A stretch of DNA of 64,000 nucleotides from Bacilli bacterium. Its GTDB lineage: Bacteria > Bacillota_I > Bacilli_A > RF39 > UBA660. The notes under the pieces were generated by a model. The model made no database searches. It worked only from the letters and a program-made list of their open reading frames with translations, and was not told where the DNA came from. The stretch's first letter is position 1. The number at the start of each line of letters is the position of its first letter. The position numbers were made by a program, and so were the translations under genes. The stretch is taken from NCBI GenBank assembly GCA_900753325.1, contig CAADYO010000009.1, positions 152,925 through 216,924 of the forward strand. The letters run 5' to 3'. Below, piece by piece: positions 1 through 7,911 of the stretch.

Positions 1-339
1 TATTTTAATAATGAGAAAATTCCTGTTAATAGTTATGTAGATTCAACTGATTTTATTGTTGAAATTAAGAATTGTTCAACGATTGGGCAGTTAACTATTA
101 ATTGTAAAGGTAAAGATATTGAAATTGATGCTATGAGACTTATAAATGATGATGTTAATAGTATCTTATTGGATTTAAAGATTAACACTTATTTAAAAGA
201 AGATATAGCTGATATAATGTTTGGAGAGTTACCATTAAAGAAAAAAAGGATAGCAATCAGAAAACTTAAAAATACAGGACTTTCTAAAGAGTATATTAGT
301 TTATTCTTAAGATTGTTAGAATATATCAGTGAAGTATAA
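1..339 (+). CDS. 3' end of an unrecognised protein (partial)
   Basis: Frame 1 is open from the first base to the TAA at 337-339, giving the last 112 residues of a protein that begins before the window. An internal ATG lies at 133, but the frame runs through it without interruption, so that ATG is probably not the true start. The C-terminus is helical and basic (LPLKKKRIAIRKLK), ending in LRLLEYISEV. I see no membrane segment and no catalytic motif I can name. It is followed directly by the leuS promoter and T-box, so it belongs to a preceding transcription unit. Function unknown. Confidence 0.6.
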   Translation, partial: YFNNEKIPVNSYVDSTDFIVEIKNCSTIGQLTINCKGKDIEIDAMRLINDDVNSILLDLKINTYLKEDIADIMFGELPLKKKRIAIRKLKNTGLSKEYISLFLRLLEYISEV

Positions 340-348
340 CAAAAATAC

Positions 349-377
349 TTGCAATATTCTTATAAATTTACTATACT
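349..377 (+). promoter_or_regulatory. Promoter of the leuS T-box operon
   Basis: TTGCAA (349-354), a 17-bp spacer and TATACT (372-377) form a good housekeeping sigma-A promoter. Transcription should start near 384, giving a leader of about 225 nt that contains the T-box. Confidence 0.7.
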
Positions 378-383
378 ATGTTT

Positions 384-592
384 ATATTTTTAAATTTTGT
401 TAGTAGTAGTAACAATTCTTTCATATTTTAGAGAGCTTACGTTAGGTGAAAGTAGGTGTATGAAGTTTTGTGAACTTGACTAATTGTGTAATAGTTGGGT
501 AAGACCATTATATCTATAAAGCTGCATAGTTTACTATGAAGTAAGGTGGTACCGCGAATTATTTCGTCCTTATGTATATAAGGGCGTTTTTT
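384..592 (+). promoter_or_regulatory. T-box riboswitch, leucine type
   Basis: The conserved T-box sequence AAGGTGGTACCGCG lies at 543-556, followed by a terminator hairpin. Upstream, the AGAGAGC...GTTAGGTGAAAGTAGGTG region (430-458) looks like Stem I. The CTT at 475-477, in GAACTTGAC, is the best specifier codon candidate and would read tRNA-Leu. In this family uncharged tRNA pairs with the specifier and with the T-box bulge, stabilises the antiterminator and lets transcription proceed. The genes controlled are the small membrane protein at 608 and leuS. Confidence 0.9.
565..592 (+). terminator. T-box-controlled terminator of the leuS leader
   Basis: The stem CGTCCTTA (565-572) pairs with TAAGGGCG (579-586), with one G-T wobble, and is followed by six T. 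Its 5' arm overlaps the region that would form the antiterminator with the T-box. Confidence 0.85.
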
Positions 593-607
593 ATTGGAGG
601 GATATTT

Positions 608-985
608 ATGAGAGAAATAATACTATTTATATTATGCTTTATTGTTGTATTAACTAGTTATGAACTTTTTCTTGTTAAACCTATGAAGAAATATCGGGCT
701 AATAAAGGTAAGAGGAAAAAGCAAAAAAAAGAACTGGTAGAGATTAGATATTTAGTTTATAAATATGGACTGGATTTGAAAAAAGTTAATTATAATCAAC
801 TATTACAAATTGTTGCTTTAACTTCTTCAATTGATATTACTATTATTGTAACAATTATTGCGGCTTTTGATAATTATTTGTTATCACTTGCTCTGTGTTT
901 AGTACTTTCAGTACCTATTATTATATTAAGCTATTGGTTTGTATTTAAATTTTATAAAAAGAGAGGAATGATTAAAGATGTATAA
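608..985 (+). CDS. Small membrane protein co-transcribed with leuS
   Basis: A 125-residue protein with an N-terminal hydrophobic segment (residues 3-20), a strongly basic linker (KKYRANKGKRKKQKKE) and two C-terminal membrane segments (about 75-93 and 95-115). I start it at ATG 608, which has GGAGG at 596-600. An upstream in-frame ATG at 572 lies inside the T-box terminator and is rejected. The gene sits between the leucine T-box and leuS, and its 3' end overlaps the leuS start by 8 nt, implying translational coupling. I do not recognise the family. The basic loop suggests a membrane protein with a cytosolic RNA- or lipid-facing patch, which is inference only. Confidence 0.75.
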   Translation: MREIILFILCFIVVLTSYELFLVKPMKKYRANKGKRKKQKKELVEIRYLVYKYGLDLKKVNYNQLLQIVALTSSIDITIIVTIIAAFDNYLLSLALCLVLSVPIIILSYWFVFKFYKKRGMIKDV

Positions 986-3374
986 TTTTAAAGAGATAGA
1001 AAAAAAATGGCAAAAGTATTGGGATGACAATGAGTGTTTTAAGGCACTAGATGATTTTAGTAAGAAGAAATTTTATGCTTTAGTGGAGTTTCCATATCCA
1101 TCTGGTGTTGGTATGCATTTAGGTCATATTAAAGCTTACTCTGGTTTGGAGGTTGTTACTAGAAAGAAAAGACTTGAAGGATATAATGTTTTATTTCCAA
1201 TTGGATATGATGCGTTTGGGCTTCCTACAGAGAATTCTGCTATAAAACAAAATATTCATCCAAGAGTTTTAACTGATAGAAATATTGAAGTTTTTGCAGG
1301 ACAATTAAAGAGGGTTGGCTTTTCTTTTGATTGGTCTAGGGTTATTGATACAACAGATGAAAAGTATTATAAATGGACTCAATGGATTTTTTTGAAGATG
1401 TTTGAAAAAGGACTTGCTTTTAGAGATAAGACCCTTGTTAATTATTGTCCAAGTTGTAGAGTTGTTTTAGCAAATGAAGATTCTCAAGGTGGTAAGTGTG
1501 ATATTTGTCATTCACAAGTTATTCAAAAGGAAAAAGATGTTTGGTACTTACGTATTACAGCGTATGCTGATAAGTTACTTGAAGGGTTAAAAAATGTTGA
1601 TTATTTACCTAATATTAAATTACAGCAAGAAAATTGGATTGGTAAGTCAACTGGTGCTTATGTTGATTTTAAAGTAAAGGATATAGATGAGGTATTAAAG
1701 GTATATACAACTCGTCCTGATACTTTATATGGGGCTACTTTTATGGTTGTTGCTCCTGAACATAATATTATTGATGATCATAGTGATATGATTAGTAATA
1801 TGGATGAAATAGAAGCGTATCGTGAAGAGGCAAAGAAAAAGACTGAGTTTGAGAGAGTTCAGCTTGCTAAGGACAAAACTGGTGTTAGAATTGATGGATT
1901 AGTGGCAATTAACCCTTTAAGTGGAAAAGAAATTCCTATTTATATATCTGATTATGTTATGATGGGTTATGGAACTGGTGCTATTATGGCTGTTCCAGCA
2001 CATGATACAAGGGACTATGAATTTGCTACTAAGTTTGGCATTGATATTATTCCTGTAATTGAAGGTGGAGATGTATCTAAGGAAGCTTATACAGGAGATG
2101 GAGTACATATTAATTCTGGTATTTTAAATGGTTTAAATAAAAAGGACGCTATTGATAAGGTTATTAAATATTTGAAAGAAAATAAATTAGGAGAAGCTGC
2201 TGTTCAATATAAGATGAAAGACTGGGCGTTTAACAGACAAAGATATTGGGGAGAACCAATACCAATAGTTCATTGTAAACACTGTGGGGATGTTGCTGTT
2301 CCATATGATGAATTACCATTAAAATTACCTGAAGTTACTAATTTTGAGGTTGGTACTGATGGTGAAAGTCCTCTTGCTAAAATTGAAAGTTTTGTTAATT
2401 GTAAGTGTCCAAAATGTGGAAGAGATGCCAAGAGAGAGACTGATACTATGCCACAATGGGCTGGTTCTAGTTGGTATTTCTTAAGATATATTGATCCACA
2501 TAATGACAATGAATTTGCATCACGTGAAAAACTTAATTATTGGATGCCAGTTGATTGGTACAATGGTGGTATGGAACATGTTACTAGACACGTTATTTAT
2601 TCTAGATTCTGGTATCATTTCTTATATGATTTGGGCTTAGTTCCTACTAGTGAACCATATAAGAAAAGAACTGCTCAAGGTTTAATATTGGGACCAGATG
2701 GAGAAAAGATGAGTAAATCACGTGGTAATACAATTGATCCTAATACTATAGTTGATGAATATGGTGCTGATACTTTAAGAACTTATGTATTATTTATGGG
2801 TGATTATGGACTAGAAGCTCCATGGAATGAACAAGGAGTTAAAGGAATGAGTCGTTTCTTAGATCGTGTTTATAGATTAAATGAATGCGTAATTGATGGT
2901 TCTTCTTATAGCAAAGATTTTGAAAATATTATCAATAAAACTATTAAAAAGGTATCTGATGATATTGATAATTTGAAATATAATACAGCGATTTCTGAGT
3001 TAATGAAGTTGGTTAATGAATACTATAGTGTTAATAATATTACTAAAGCTGATTATACTGTACTTTTAACATTACTTTATCCTTTTGCTCCTCATGTTAC
3101 TGAGGAATTAAATCAAATGATTGGTAATGATCCAATTTGTAAATCTAGTTGGCCTACATATGACTTGGATAAGACAATTGATGCTACTAAGGAAATTGCT
3201 GTTCAAGTTAACGGTAAAGTTAGAGGTACAATCACTATTAGTATTGATGAGGATGAAGCTTCTATTAAAAATAAGGCTTTAAACGAAGATAATGTTAAAA
3301 AACATATTGAGGGAAAAGAGATAGTAAAAGTTATTGTTATTAAAGGCAAAATTGTTAATATTGTTGTTAAATAG
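978..3374 (+). CDS. leuS: Leucyl-tRNA synthetase
   Basis: Charges tRNA-Leu in the cytosol. The 798 residues match the usual bacterial LeuRS length. The class I HIGH motif appears as HLGH (47-50) after the PYPSG motif, and KMSKS at about 577-581. Cys pairs (CPSC...CDIC near 155-175, and CKHC / CKCPKC near 430-475) are potential zinc sites. The CP1 editing region is present, with the TTRPDTLYGATF motif. The C-terminal anticodon-binding and small C-terminal domains (VQVNGKVRGT) are complete. The gene overlaps its upstream neighbour by 8 nt and is controlled by the leucine T-box. Confidence 0.98.
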   Translation: MYNFKEIEKKWQKYWDDNECFKALDDFSKKKFYALVEFPYPSGVGMHLGHIKAYSGLEVVTRKKRLEGYNVLFPIGYDAFGLPTENSAIKQNIHPRVLTDRNIEVFAGQLKRVGFSFDWSRVIDTTDEKYYKWTQWIFLKMFEKGLAFRDKTLVNYCPSCRVVLANEDSQGGKCDICHSQVIQKEKDVWYLRITAYADKLLEGLKNVDYLPNIKLQQENWIGKSTGAYVDFKVKDIDEVLKVYTTRPDTLYGATFMVVAPEHNIIDDHSDMISNMDEIEAYREEAKKKTEFERVQLAKDKTGVRIDGLVAINPLSGKEIPIYISDYVMMGYGTGAIMAVPAHDTRDYEFATKFGIDIIPVIEGGDVSKEAYTGDGVHINSGILNGLNKKDAIDKVIKYLKENKLGEAAVQYKMKDWAFNRQRYWGEPIPIVHCKHCGDVAVPYDELPLKLPEVTNFEVGTDGESPLAKIESFVNCKCPKCGRDAKRETDTMPQWAGSSWYFLRYIDPHNDNEFASREKLNYWMPVDWYNGGMEHVTRHVIYSRFWYHFLYDLGLVPTSEPYKKRTAQGLILGPDGEKMSKSRGNTIDPNTIVDEYGADTLRTYVLFMGDYGLEAPWNEQGVKGMSRFLDRVYRLNECVIDGSSYSKDFENIINKTIKKVSDDIDNLKYNTAISELMKLVNEYYSVNNITKADYTVLLTLLYPFAPHVTEELNQMIGNDPICKSSWPTYDLDKTIDATKEIAVQVNGKVRGTITISIDEDEASIKNKALNEDNVKKHIEGKEIVKVIVIKGKIVNIVVK

Positions 3375-3400
3375 AGAAAAAGTTTTTTCTCTATTTTTTT
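3371..3400 (+). terminator. Intrinsic terminator after leuS
   Basis: ATAGAGAAAA pairs with TTTTCTCTAT (3385-3394) around a 4-nt loop, followed by a T run. The hairpin overlaps the leuS stop codon. Confidence 0.85.
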
Positions 3401-3508
3401 CTTATGTTAGGATGCCTTTTGTTTATAAGGATTTTTACTTCAAGATGGTAAATAATTACATTATTTTGCATAATATTATAGTAAATCAAGATGATGGAAG
3501 TGTATTAC

Positions 3509-3580
3509 ATGTATAAAGCCTATAGGTTTAGATTGTATCCTAATATTTATGCAGCATTGCTCCAGAAGAAATTATACTGA
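3509..3580 (+). pseudogene. Remnant of an IS200/IS605-type TnpB gene
   Basis: An ATG at 3509 starts a 23-codon frame whose first residues, MYKAYRFRLYPN, closely match the conserved N-terminus of IS605-family TnpB (typically K-[SA]-Y-[KR]-F-R-[LI]-Y-P). The frame stops at TGA 3578-3580. A different frame stays open for about 40 codons downstream, to around 3706, but shows no clear TnpB motif. The stretch 3403-3762 otherwise has no gene. I read it as a decayed insertion with only the 5' tip recognisable. A coincidental match remains possible because the fragment is so short. Confidence 0.5.
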
Positions 3581-3700
3581 TATTAAAAATTTTTATCATT
3601 ATAAGATATGTGATTCTATAATTGAACTTAATATTAATAATAGAATTAAAAGCATAAGTAATAATCTAAAAGTAAAAAGAAAAACGAACTATTTAAGGAG

Positions 3701-3741
3701 GAATTAATAAAGTTAGACAAAATTTTATTAATTCTTTTTTT
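3701..3741 (+). terminator. Terminator-like hairpin between the TnpB remnant and cse60
   Basis: GAATTAATAAA (3701-3711) pairs perfectly with TTTATTAATTC (3724-3734), followed by seven T. No intact gene precedes it, so it may be the surviving terminator of the decayed element. Confidence 0.6.
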
Positions 3742-3762
3742 ATAATTTAGTTGGTGATATTT

Positions 3763-3933
3763 GTGAAAGTAAAGATTTTTGACGATGAAGATGAAAAGGA
3801 TTTAGAAAAAGATATTAATGATTTTTTAGGTGAATTAGATGGTGAAGTTGTTGATATTAAATATCAGGTTAGTATTGGTATCTTTAGTGAAGAACAAATA
3901 TTTTGTTTTTCAGCAATGATAGTATATTATTAA
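3763..3933 (+). CDS. cse60: Sporulation protein Cse60
   Basis: A 56-residue protein with the Cse60 pattern: KVKIFDDEDEKDLEKDIN at the N-terminus, then VDIKYQV, then QIFCFSAMIVYY at the C-terminus. In Bacillus this small protein is made under the mother-cell sporulation factor sigma-E; its biochemical role is unknown. I use GTG at 3763 as the start because GGTGAT (3753-3758) is then a correctly spaced ribosome binding site. An in-frame TTG at 3751 would lie inside that site. I see no clear sigma-E promoter upstream. Confidence 0.85.
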   Translation: MKVKIFDDEDEKDLEKDINDFLGELDGEVVDIKYQVSIGIFSEEQIFCFSAMIVYY

Positions 3934-3977
3934 ATTTTTTCCTACTATTATGATACTTTTTCTTTTTAATAGAAATA

Positions 3978-3986
3978 TGGTATTAT
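3978..3986 (+). promoter_or_regulatory. Extended -10 promoter of the murJ-like gene
   Basis: TGGTATTAT at 3978-3986, 18 nt before the ATG at 4005, fits an extended -10 element. The -35 is not clear. Confidence 0.4.
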
Positions 3987-4004
3987 ATATTGTAGGAGGA
4001 TTAT

Positions 4005-5636
4005 ATGAGAAGTATATTTAGTAATAATAATGTCTTTATGAGACGTACTTTTGTAACGGTGTTTATAATAGTACTTGCTAAAGTATTGGATATTTTTTAT
4101 GTTATACCCTTTTATGGACTGGTTGGTGATATACCAGGGGCTTTATATGGATATTCTTATACTATATATTTATTATTTATGTCTTGGTCTTCTGTTGGTA
4201 TTCCTATTGCGATTAGCAGAATGGTATCAGAATATCAAAAACTTGGTTATTATAATGTTAAAAAGCGACTTTTTCTTTTAAGTAAGCAGTTTATGTTTTT
4301 ACTTGGTCTTATTTGTTTTATACTAATTAATATTTTTGCACCTAGTATTTCTAATAGTATACTTGAAAATTTTCATTCCAGCATTACTGCTAGTGATATT
4401 ACACTTTCTATTAGAACTATTTCTTCCGCACTTTTAGTTACTCCGATATTTTTTGTATACCAGGGTTATTTTGAGGGACATAGGTTTACTAATCCTATTT
4501 CTGTTTCACAGTCTATATCACAAATACTAAGAGTTTTAGTTATTGTTTTGGGAAGCTATTTATCTTTGAAAGTGTTTAAGATGTCTATGGTTAAAAGTGT
4601 TATAGTTGCAACATTTGGTGTTATGATTGGTGCACTTGGTGGATATTTGTACTTGTTTTTTATAAAATATAAAAATAAACAAAAATTTAATGAAAAAGCA
4701 CGTTCTGTGAATGAGCCTATTATAACTAATAAGATTATTATAAAAAAACTTGTTGTTTATGCTATACCAGTTATATTAATAGATCTTTTCATTAATATGT
4801 ATAATTATATAGATGTTGTTAGTGTTGTTAAATGTCTTGTTAATTATGCTAAGTTTAAAGTGGATGATGCCGTTACTATTATGGGAATGTTTACATTATG
4901 GGCGGCTAAATTTAATACGATTATTATATCTATTGCTGTTGGTATTGTGTCAGTATTAATACCTGGTCTTTCTCAAAGTATTTTGAAAAAAAATGAAAAT
5001 GAATGTTCAAAAAAGTTGAATCAAGCATATGAAATGGTTTTATTTTTAACAATTCCAATTACAATAATTATAAGTTTTTTAGCTAAACCAATATGGACTT
5101 TATTTTATGGGGCTAGTCTGTATGGACCTAATGTTTTATCATATTATATTTTTGTAGGATTAATAATTGGTATTTTGGTGCTTACTATTTCTATTATTCA
5201 AGTATATAAAGATTATAAAACAATATTTATTAGTTTAGGTGTTGGTTTAATATTAAAAATATTGTTAAATGTTAATTTAATTTCGGCTTTTTACAAGATG
5301 GGTATTCCGGCTTATTATGGTGTCATTACTGCTAGTGTTATAGGGTACTTTACTTCGTTTGTAATTGCTGTTGTTATGCTTAATAAAAAAATTAAAATTA
5401 ATTATGAAGATTTAATAAAGTATTTTATCGATATTTTATGTGGATCTGTATTGATGACGTTTGTTCTTTTCTTATTAAAATTTATTATTCCTGTTTATTC
5501 AGATATTAGAATTTTTAATTTATTAATTATACTTTTGTATGTAGTTGTTGGTAGTATTGTTTATTTACTATTTATGTATAAAACTGGTACAATTAGACAT
5601 ATTTTTGGTAAGAAAATAGGACGAAATAAAAAGTAA
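4005..5636 (+). CDS. MurJ/SpoVB-family lipid flippase
   Basis: A 543-residue polytopic membrane protein of the MVF/MATE-like polysaccharide exporter superfamily, with about 14 hydrophobic segments. The length and the N-terminal signature (FMRRTFVTVF...DIFYVIPFYGLVG) resemble Bacillus MurJ (YtgP) and SpoVB. Such proteins flip lipid II, or in SpoVB act in cortex peptidoglycan synthesis. The neighbour on the opposite strand is a FemX-like peptidyltransferase that also uses lipid II, which supports a wall role. Because this organism makes spores, I cannot tell the vegetative MurJ from the sporulation paralogue SpoVB, and I leave the symbol empty. Ribosome binding site: AGGAGG at 3994-3999. Confidence 0.85.
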   Translation: MRSIFSNNNVFMRRTFVTVFIIVLAKVLDIFYVIPFYGLVGDIPGALYGYSYTIYLLFMSWSSVGIPIAISRMVSEYQKLGYYNVKKRLFLLSKQFMFLLGLICFILINIFAPSISNSILENFHSSITASDITLSIRTISSALLVTPIFFVYQGYFEGHRFTNPISVSQSISQILRVLVIVLGSYLSLKVFKMSMVKSVIVATFGVMIGALGGYLYLFFIKYKNKQKFNEKARSVNEPIITNKIIIKKLVVYAIPVILIDLFINMYNYIDVVSVVKCLVNYAKFKVDDAVTIMGMFTLWAAKFNTIIISIAVGIVSVLIPGLSQSILKKNENECSKKLNQAYEMVLFLTIPITIIISFLAKPIWTLFYGASLYGPNVLSYYIFVGLIIGILVLTISIIQVYKDYKTIFISLGVGLILKILLNVNLISAFYKMGIPAYYGVITASVIGYFTSFVIAVVMLNKKIKINYEDLIKYFIDILCGSVLMTFVLFLLKFIIPVYSDIRIFNLLIILLYVVVGSIVYLLFMYKTGTIRHIFGKKIGRNKK

Positions 5637-5660
5637 TTTAGTTTCTTAAATTACTTTTTT
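5631..5660 (+). terminator. Terminator after the murJ-like gene
   Basis: AAGTAATTTA (5631-5640) pairs with TAAATTACTT (5647-5656), loop of 6, then T run to 5660. Confidence 0.85.
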
Positions 5661-5681
5661 GTTGTATATATACGTTTTTTG

Positions 5682-6872
5682 CTACTGCTTTTTATCTTTT
5701 TTTAGCAGTATTTTAGTGATTATAAAATAAAATATAGGATTGGTTATATATTTCCATTGTCCAATATTTTGTTCAGTTTTTGCTTTGAAGTCACATCTAA
5801 GTGTACTTGGTTCTTTTTGTTCTATGTATTTTAGGTTGTTATTTTTGCAATATTTTATATCTTTGTAATATGTATTATATTTTATCGATGTTTCTTTTAA
5901 CCTATCACTGTTGTAGTCATAAAGAAGCCAAGCTTTGTCGGCAAACTCTATTATTAAATGGGCACTTAGAGTTAGTTGATAGTTGTATTTTTGTTTGTAG
6001 GTACGAAATTTTTCTAGTTCAAGTGCTAAATCTTCTTTTTGTTTTGTTAATCCTTTTAATTTTGTTTTTGAACTTTTTGTTAGATTGTCAATTGGTAATA
6101 TTGATATTTGATCATTGATTCTTTTAATATTTTTTTCAATATTTTTAATAATTTTATTTAGGTTTACTTTTCCTAAAATAATTGTTGTTTTAGTGTCTTT
6201 GTTACCATTGAATATTTCATATAATGTTTCATAATAATCTTCATCATAAATGGGCTTTTTATTATCTTCAAGCATTAAATTATATAATTCTTTTACATCA
6301 CTTTTATTACCTATTACAGTTTCAGTTTCTAGTTTTATAGATTGTAGTAAGTGATCTTTGGTTTCTTCACTAAAATTATTTTCTATTTCCTCTAAGTCTT
6401 TTGTTAAATCAATTCTTGATACGACATTTGGAAGCATTATTCTTTTTTTCTTTTCATTAGTATATTTAAATCCTACTTCTTTTAGTGTACGCATGATATT
6501 ATCTTTATCTTTTTTTGACACTGTATCAGAAATATATGGTGTCATTTTTATAGATATGGCTTTTTTATTTTTAGCAAAACTTAGGACTCCTTTGGTCATA
6601 CTTTTTACTAAATTTTTATCATTGTAGTCTATTATAAAACCCGCTGGTATATATAGAAAACAGCGATTCATTTTTGTATGTTCTAAAAATATTAGAGTAA
6701 CAGCTAATATTTTATCGTTTTCATCAACTAAACCTAGATAGTATGGTGTTAGATGTTCTTTTACTTTAACAAACTCACCAAAACATTCAGAATGTAAGAA
6801 ATGTGATTGTTCTTTTTTACTTTTAACATAGTTGCTGTAAACTTCCTTATCTAGATTTTTTAGCTTTAACAT
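5682..6872 (-). CDS. FemX/FemAB-type aminoacyl-tRNA:lipid II peptidyltransferase
   Basis: A 396-residue protein with the FemAB fold pattern: an N-terminal GNAT-like half, a C-terminal GNAT-like half, and a long helical-hairpin arm between them (about residues 235-290: KIIKNIEKNIKRIND...KQKEDLALELEKFRTYKQK). Typical motifs include QSHFLHSECFGEFV near the N-terminus and LSAHLIIEFADKAWLLYDY after the arm. The family adds the first amino acid of the interpeptide bridge from charged tRNA to lipid II, on the inner face of the membrane. It is convergent with the lipid II flippase gene. Substrate amino acid unknown. Start ATG with GTGAGG upstream. Confidence 0.85.
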   Translation of the reverse strand: MLKLKNLDKEVYSNYVKSKKEQSHFLHSECFGEFVKVKEHLTPYYLGLVDENDKILAVTLIFLEHTKMNRCFLYIPAGFIIDYNDKNLVKSMTKGVLSFAKNKKAISIKMTPYISDTVSKKDKDNIMRTLKEVGFKYTNEKKKRIMLPNVVSRIDLTKDLEEIENNFSEETKDHLLQSIKLETETVIGNKSDVKELYNLMLEDNKKPIYDEDYYETLYEIFNGNKDTKTTIILGKVNLNKIIKNIEKNIKRINDQISILPIDNLTKSSKTKLKGLTKQKEDLALELEKFRTYKQKYNYQLTLSAHLIIEFADKAWLLYDYNSDRLKETSIKYNTYYKDIKYCKNNNLKYIEQKEPSTLRCDFKAKTEQNIGQWKYITNPIFYFIITKILLKKDKKQ

Positions 6873-6899
6873 CTTGTGACCTCACTTTCTTATATTAGT

Positions 6900-6908
6900 A
6901 GTATATCA
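6900..6908 (-). promoter_or_regulatory. Extended -10 promoter of the femX-like gene
   Basis: TGATATACT reads on the minus strand from 6908 to 6900, 27 nt before the ATG at 6872. Confidence 0.5.
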
Positions 6909-6942
6909 TATATTTTGTCGAATTAAAAAATATTTGTTTTGT

Positions 6943-7128
6943 CTATACCATATAAAAGCCGTCTTCTTTTTGAAGATAGTTTTTCTTCTTTTTTTGTTCT
7001 AATTCACTAACTCTTTCTTTTAATTTTGCTACTTCGTATTTTAATTTATTAATCTCTTCTTCATAATTTTGTTGTTGTCCTGGTATAGGAAATGGTAGTT
7101 GCATATAAGGATAAGGTATATTATTCAT
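6943..7128 (-). CDS. Small coiled-coil protein, unknown
   Basis: 61 residues. The N-terminus is rich in Pro, Tyr and Gln (YPYMQLPFPIPGQQQ). A regular heptad coiled coil covers about residues 22-46 (EEEINKLKYEVAKLKERVSELE), followed by a Lys-rich stretch. AGGTTGATAAT precedes the ATG. It has no membrane segment. The Pro/Tyr/Gln-rich head plus coiled coil recalls small spore-coat or morphogenetic proteins, but I see no specific family signature. It lies between the femX-like gene (same strand, downstream) and trmB (divergent). Confidence 0.65.
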   Translation of the reverse strand: MNNIPYPYMQLPFPIPGQQQNYEEEINKLKYEVAKLKERVSELEQKKKKNYLQKEDGFYMV

Positions 7129-7177
7129 ATTATCAACCTGTCTTTCGTTTTATTATATGCTATTTTTAATTGTTTTG

Positions 7178-7186
7178 TGATAAAAT
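7178..7186 (+). promoter_or_regulatory. Extended -10 promoter of trmB
   Basis: TGATAAAAT at 7178-7186, followed by GGTGAT (7193-7198) and ATG 7203. One of the compact promoter/SD modules that recur across the window. Confidence 0.5.
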
Positions 7187-7202
7187 AAAACTGGTGATAT
7201 TT

Positions 7203-7850
7203 ATGCGACTTAGAAATGTTAAAAATAAAGAAGAAATTCTAAATAGTTCAAATTACCTTATTAGAAATGAAGAAAAATATATTGGCAAGTGGAGTGAACT
7301 GTTTGGAAACAGCAATCCGATCTATATAGAAATTGGTATGGGAAAGGGCAAATTTATAATTGAAAATGCTATTAAATATCCTAATATAAATTTTATTGGG
7401 ATTGAAAAATATGATAGTGTTGTTGCGAAATGCTTACCTAAGATTCCAGCTGGACTTTCTAATTTGTTGATTGTTCGAATGGATGCTCTTAATATAGATA
7501 AAGTGTTTAGACATGAAGTTGAAAGAATTTATCTTAATTTTTCTGATCCTTGGCCTAAAGTTCGACATAGTATGCGAAGATTATCTAGTAAAGTTTTTTT
7601 GAAAAAATATGATAATATTTTTAGGCAAAATAGAGAAATATTTATGCGAACTGATAATAGGGATTTATATATTTATTCTTTGATGAGTTTTTCAGAATAT
7701 GGATATGTACTTAAGAATATTACTTTTGATTTACATGCAACGTGTGACTTTCCATTAATAACTACAGAATATGAAGATAAGTTTTCTGATAAAGGGATGC
7801 CAATATATGCAGTTGTGGCAGTTAAAAATGATGTCCAAAATAGTAAATAG
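7203..7850 (+). CDS. trmB: tRNA (guanine-N7-)-methyltransferase
   Basis: 215-residue SAM-dependent enzyme that methylates G46 of tRNA. The SAM-binding motif is IEIGMGKGKF (about 40-49), and the family-specific FSDPWPKVRH loop lies near residue 115. The C-terminus carries the TTEYE(D)KF motif (TEYEDKFSDKGMPIY). I start at ATG 7203 behind GGTGAT rather than at an in-frame upstream ATG (7170), which would precede the promoter. Monocistronic; the next gene has its own promoter. Confidence 0.95.
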   Translation: MRLRNVKNKEEILNSSNYLIRNEEKYIGKWSELFGNSNPIYIEIGMGKGKFIIENAIKYPNINFIGIEKYDSVVAKCLPKIPAGLSNLLIVRMDALNIDKVFRHEVERIYLNFSDPWPKVRHSMRRLSSKVFLKKYDNIFRQNREIFMRTDNRDLYIYSLMSFSEYGYVLKNITFDLHATCDFPLITTEYEDKFSDKGMPIYAVVAVKNDVQNSK

Positions 7851-7863
7851 TAATGAAAATATT

Positions 7864-7891
7864 TTTACATTTACAAAAAATTTGATATAAT
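7864..7891 (+). promoter_or_regulatory. Promoter of the lipoprotein gene at 7912
   Basis: TTTACA (7864-7869), 16-bp spacer, TATAAT (7886-7891), with a TG extension (TGATATAAT). Confidence 0.65.
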
Positions 7892-7911
7892 GTAGTAAGA
7901 GTAGGTGAAAT

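Noticed and set aside
572..607. In-frame ATG at 572 as start of the membrane protein before leuS
   Set aside because: It lies inside the T-box terminator hairpin and has no SD; ATG 608 has GGAGG at the right distance.
4075..4281. 68-codon frame inside the murJ-like gene
   Set aside because: Frame-shifted shadow of a clearly coding membrane protein, without its own SD.
5801..6118. 105-codon plus-strand frame opposite femX
   Set aside because: Antisense to a well-supported FemX-like gene; hydrophobic, AT-driven shadow.
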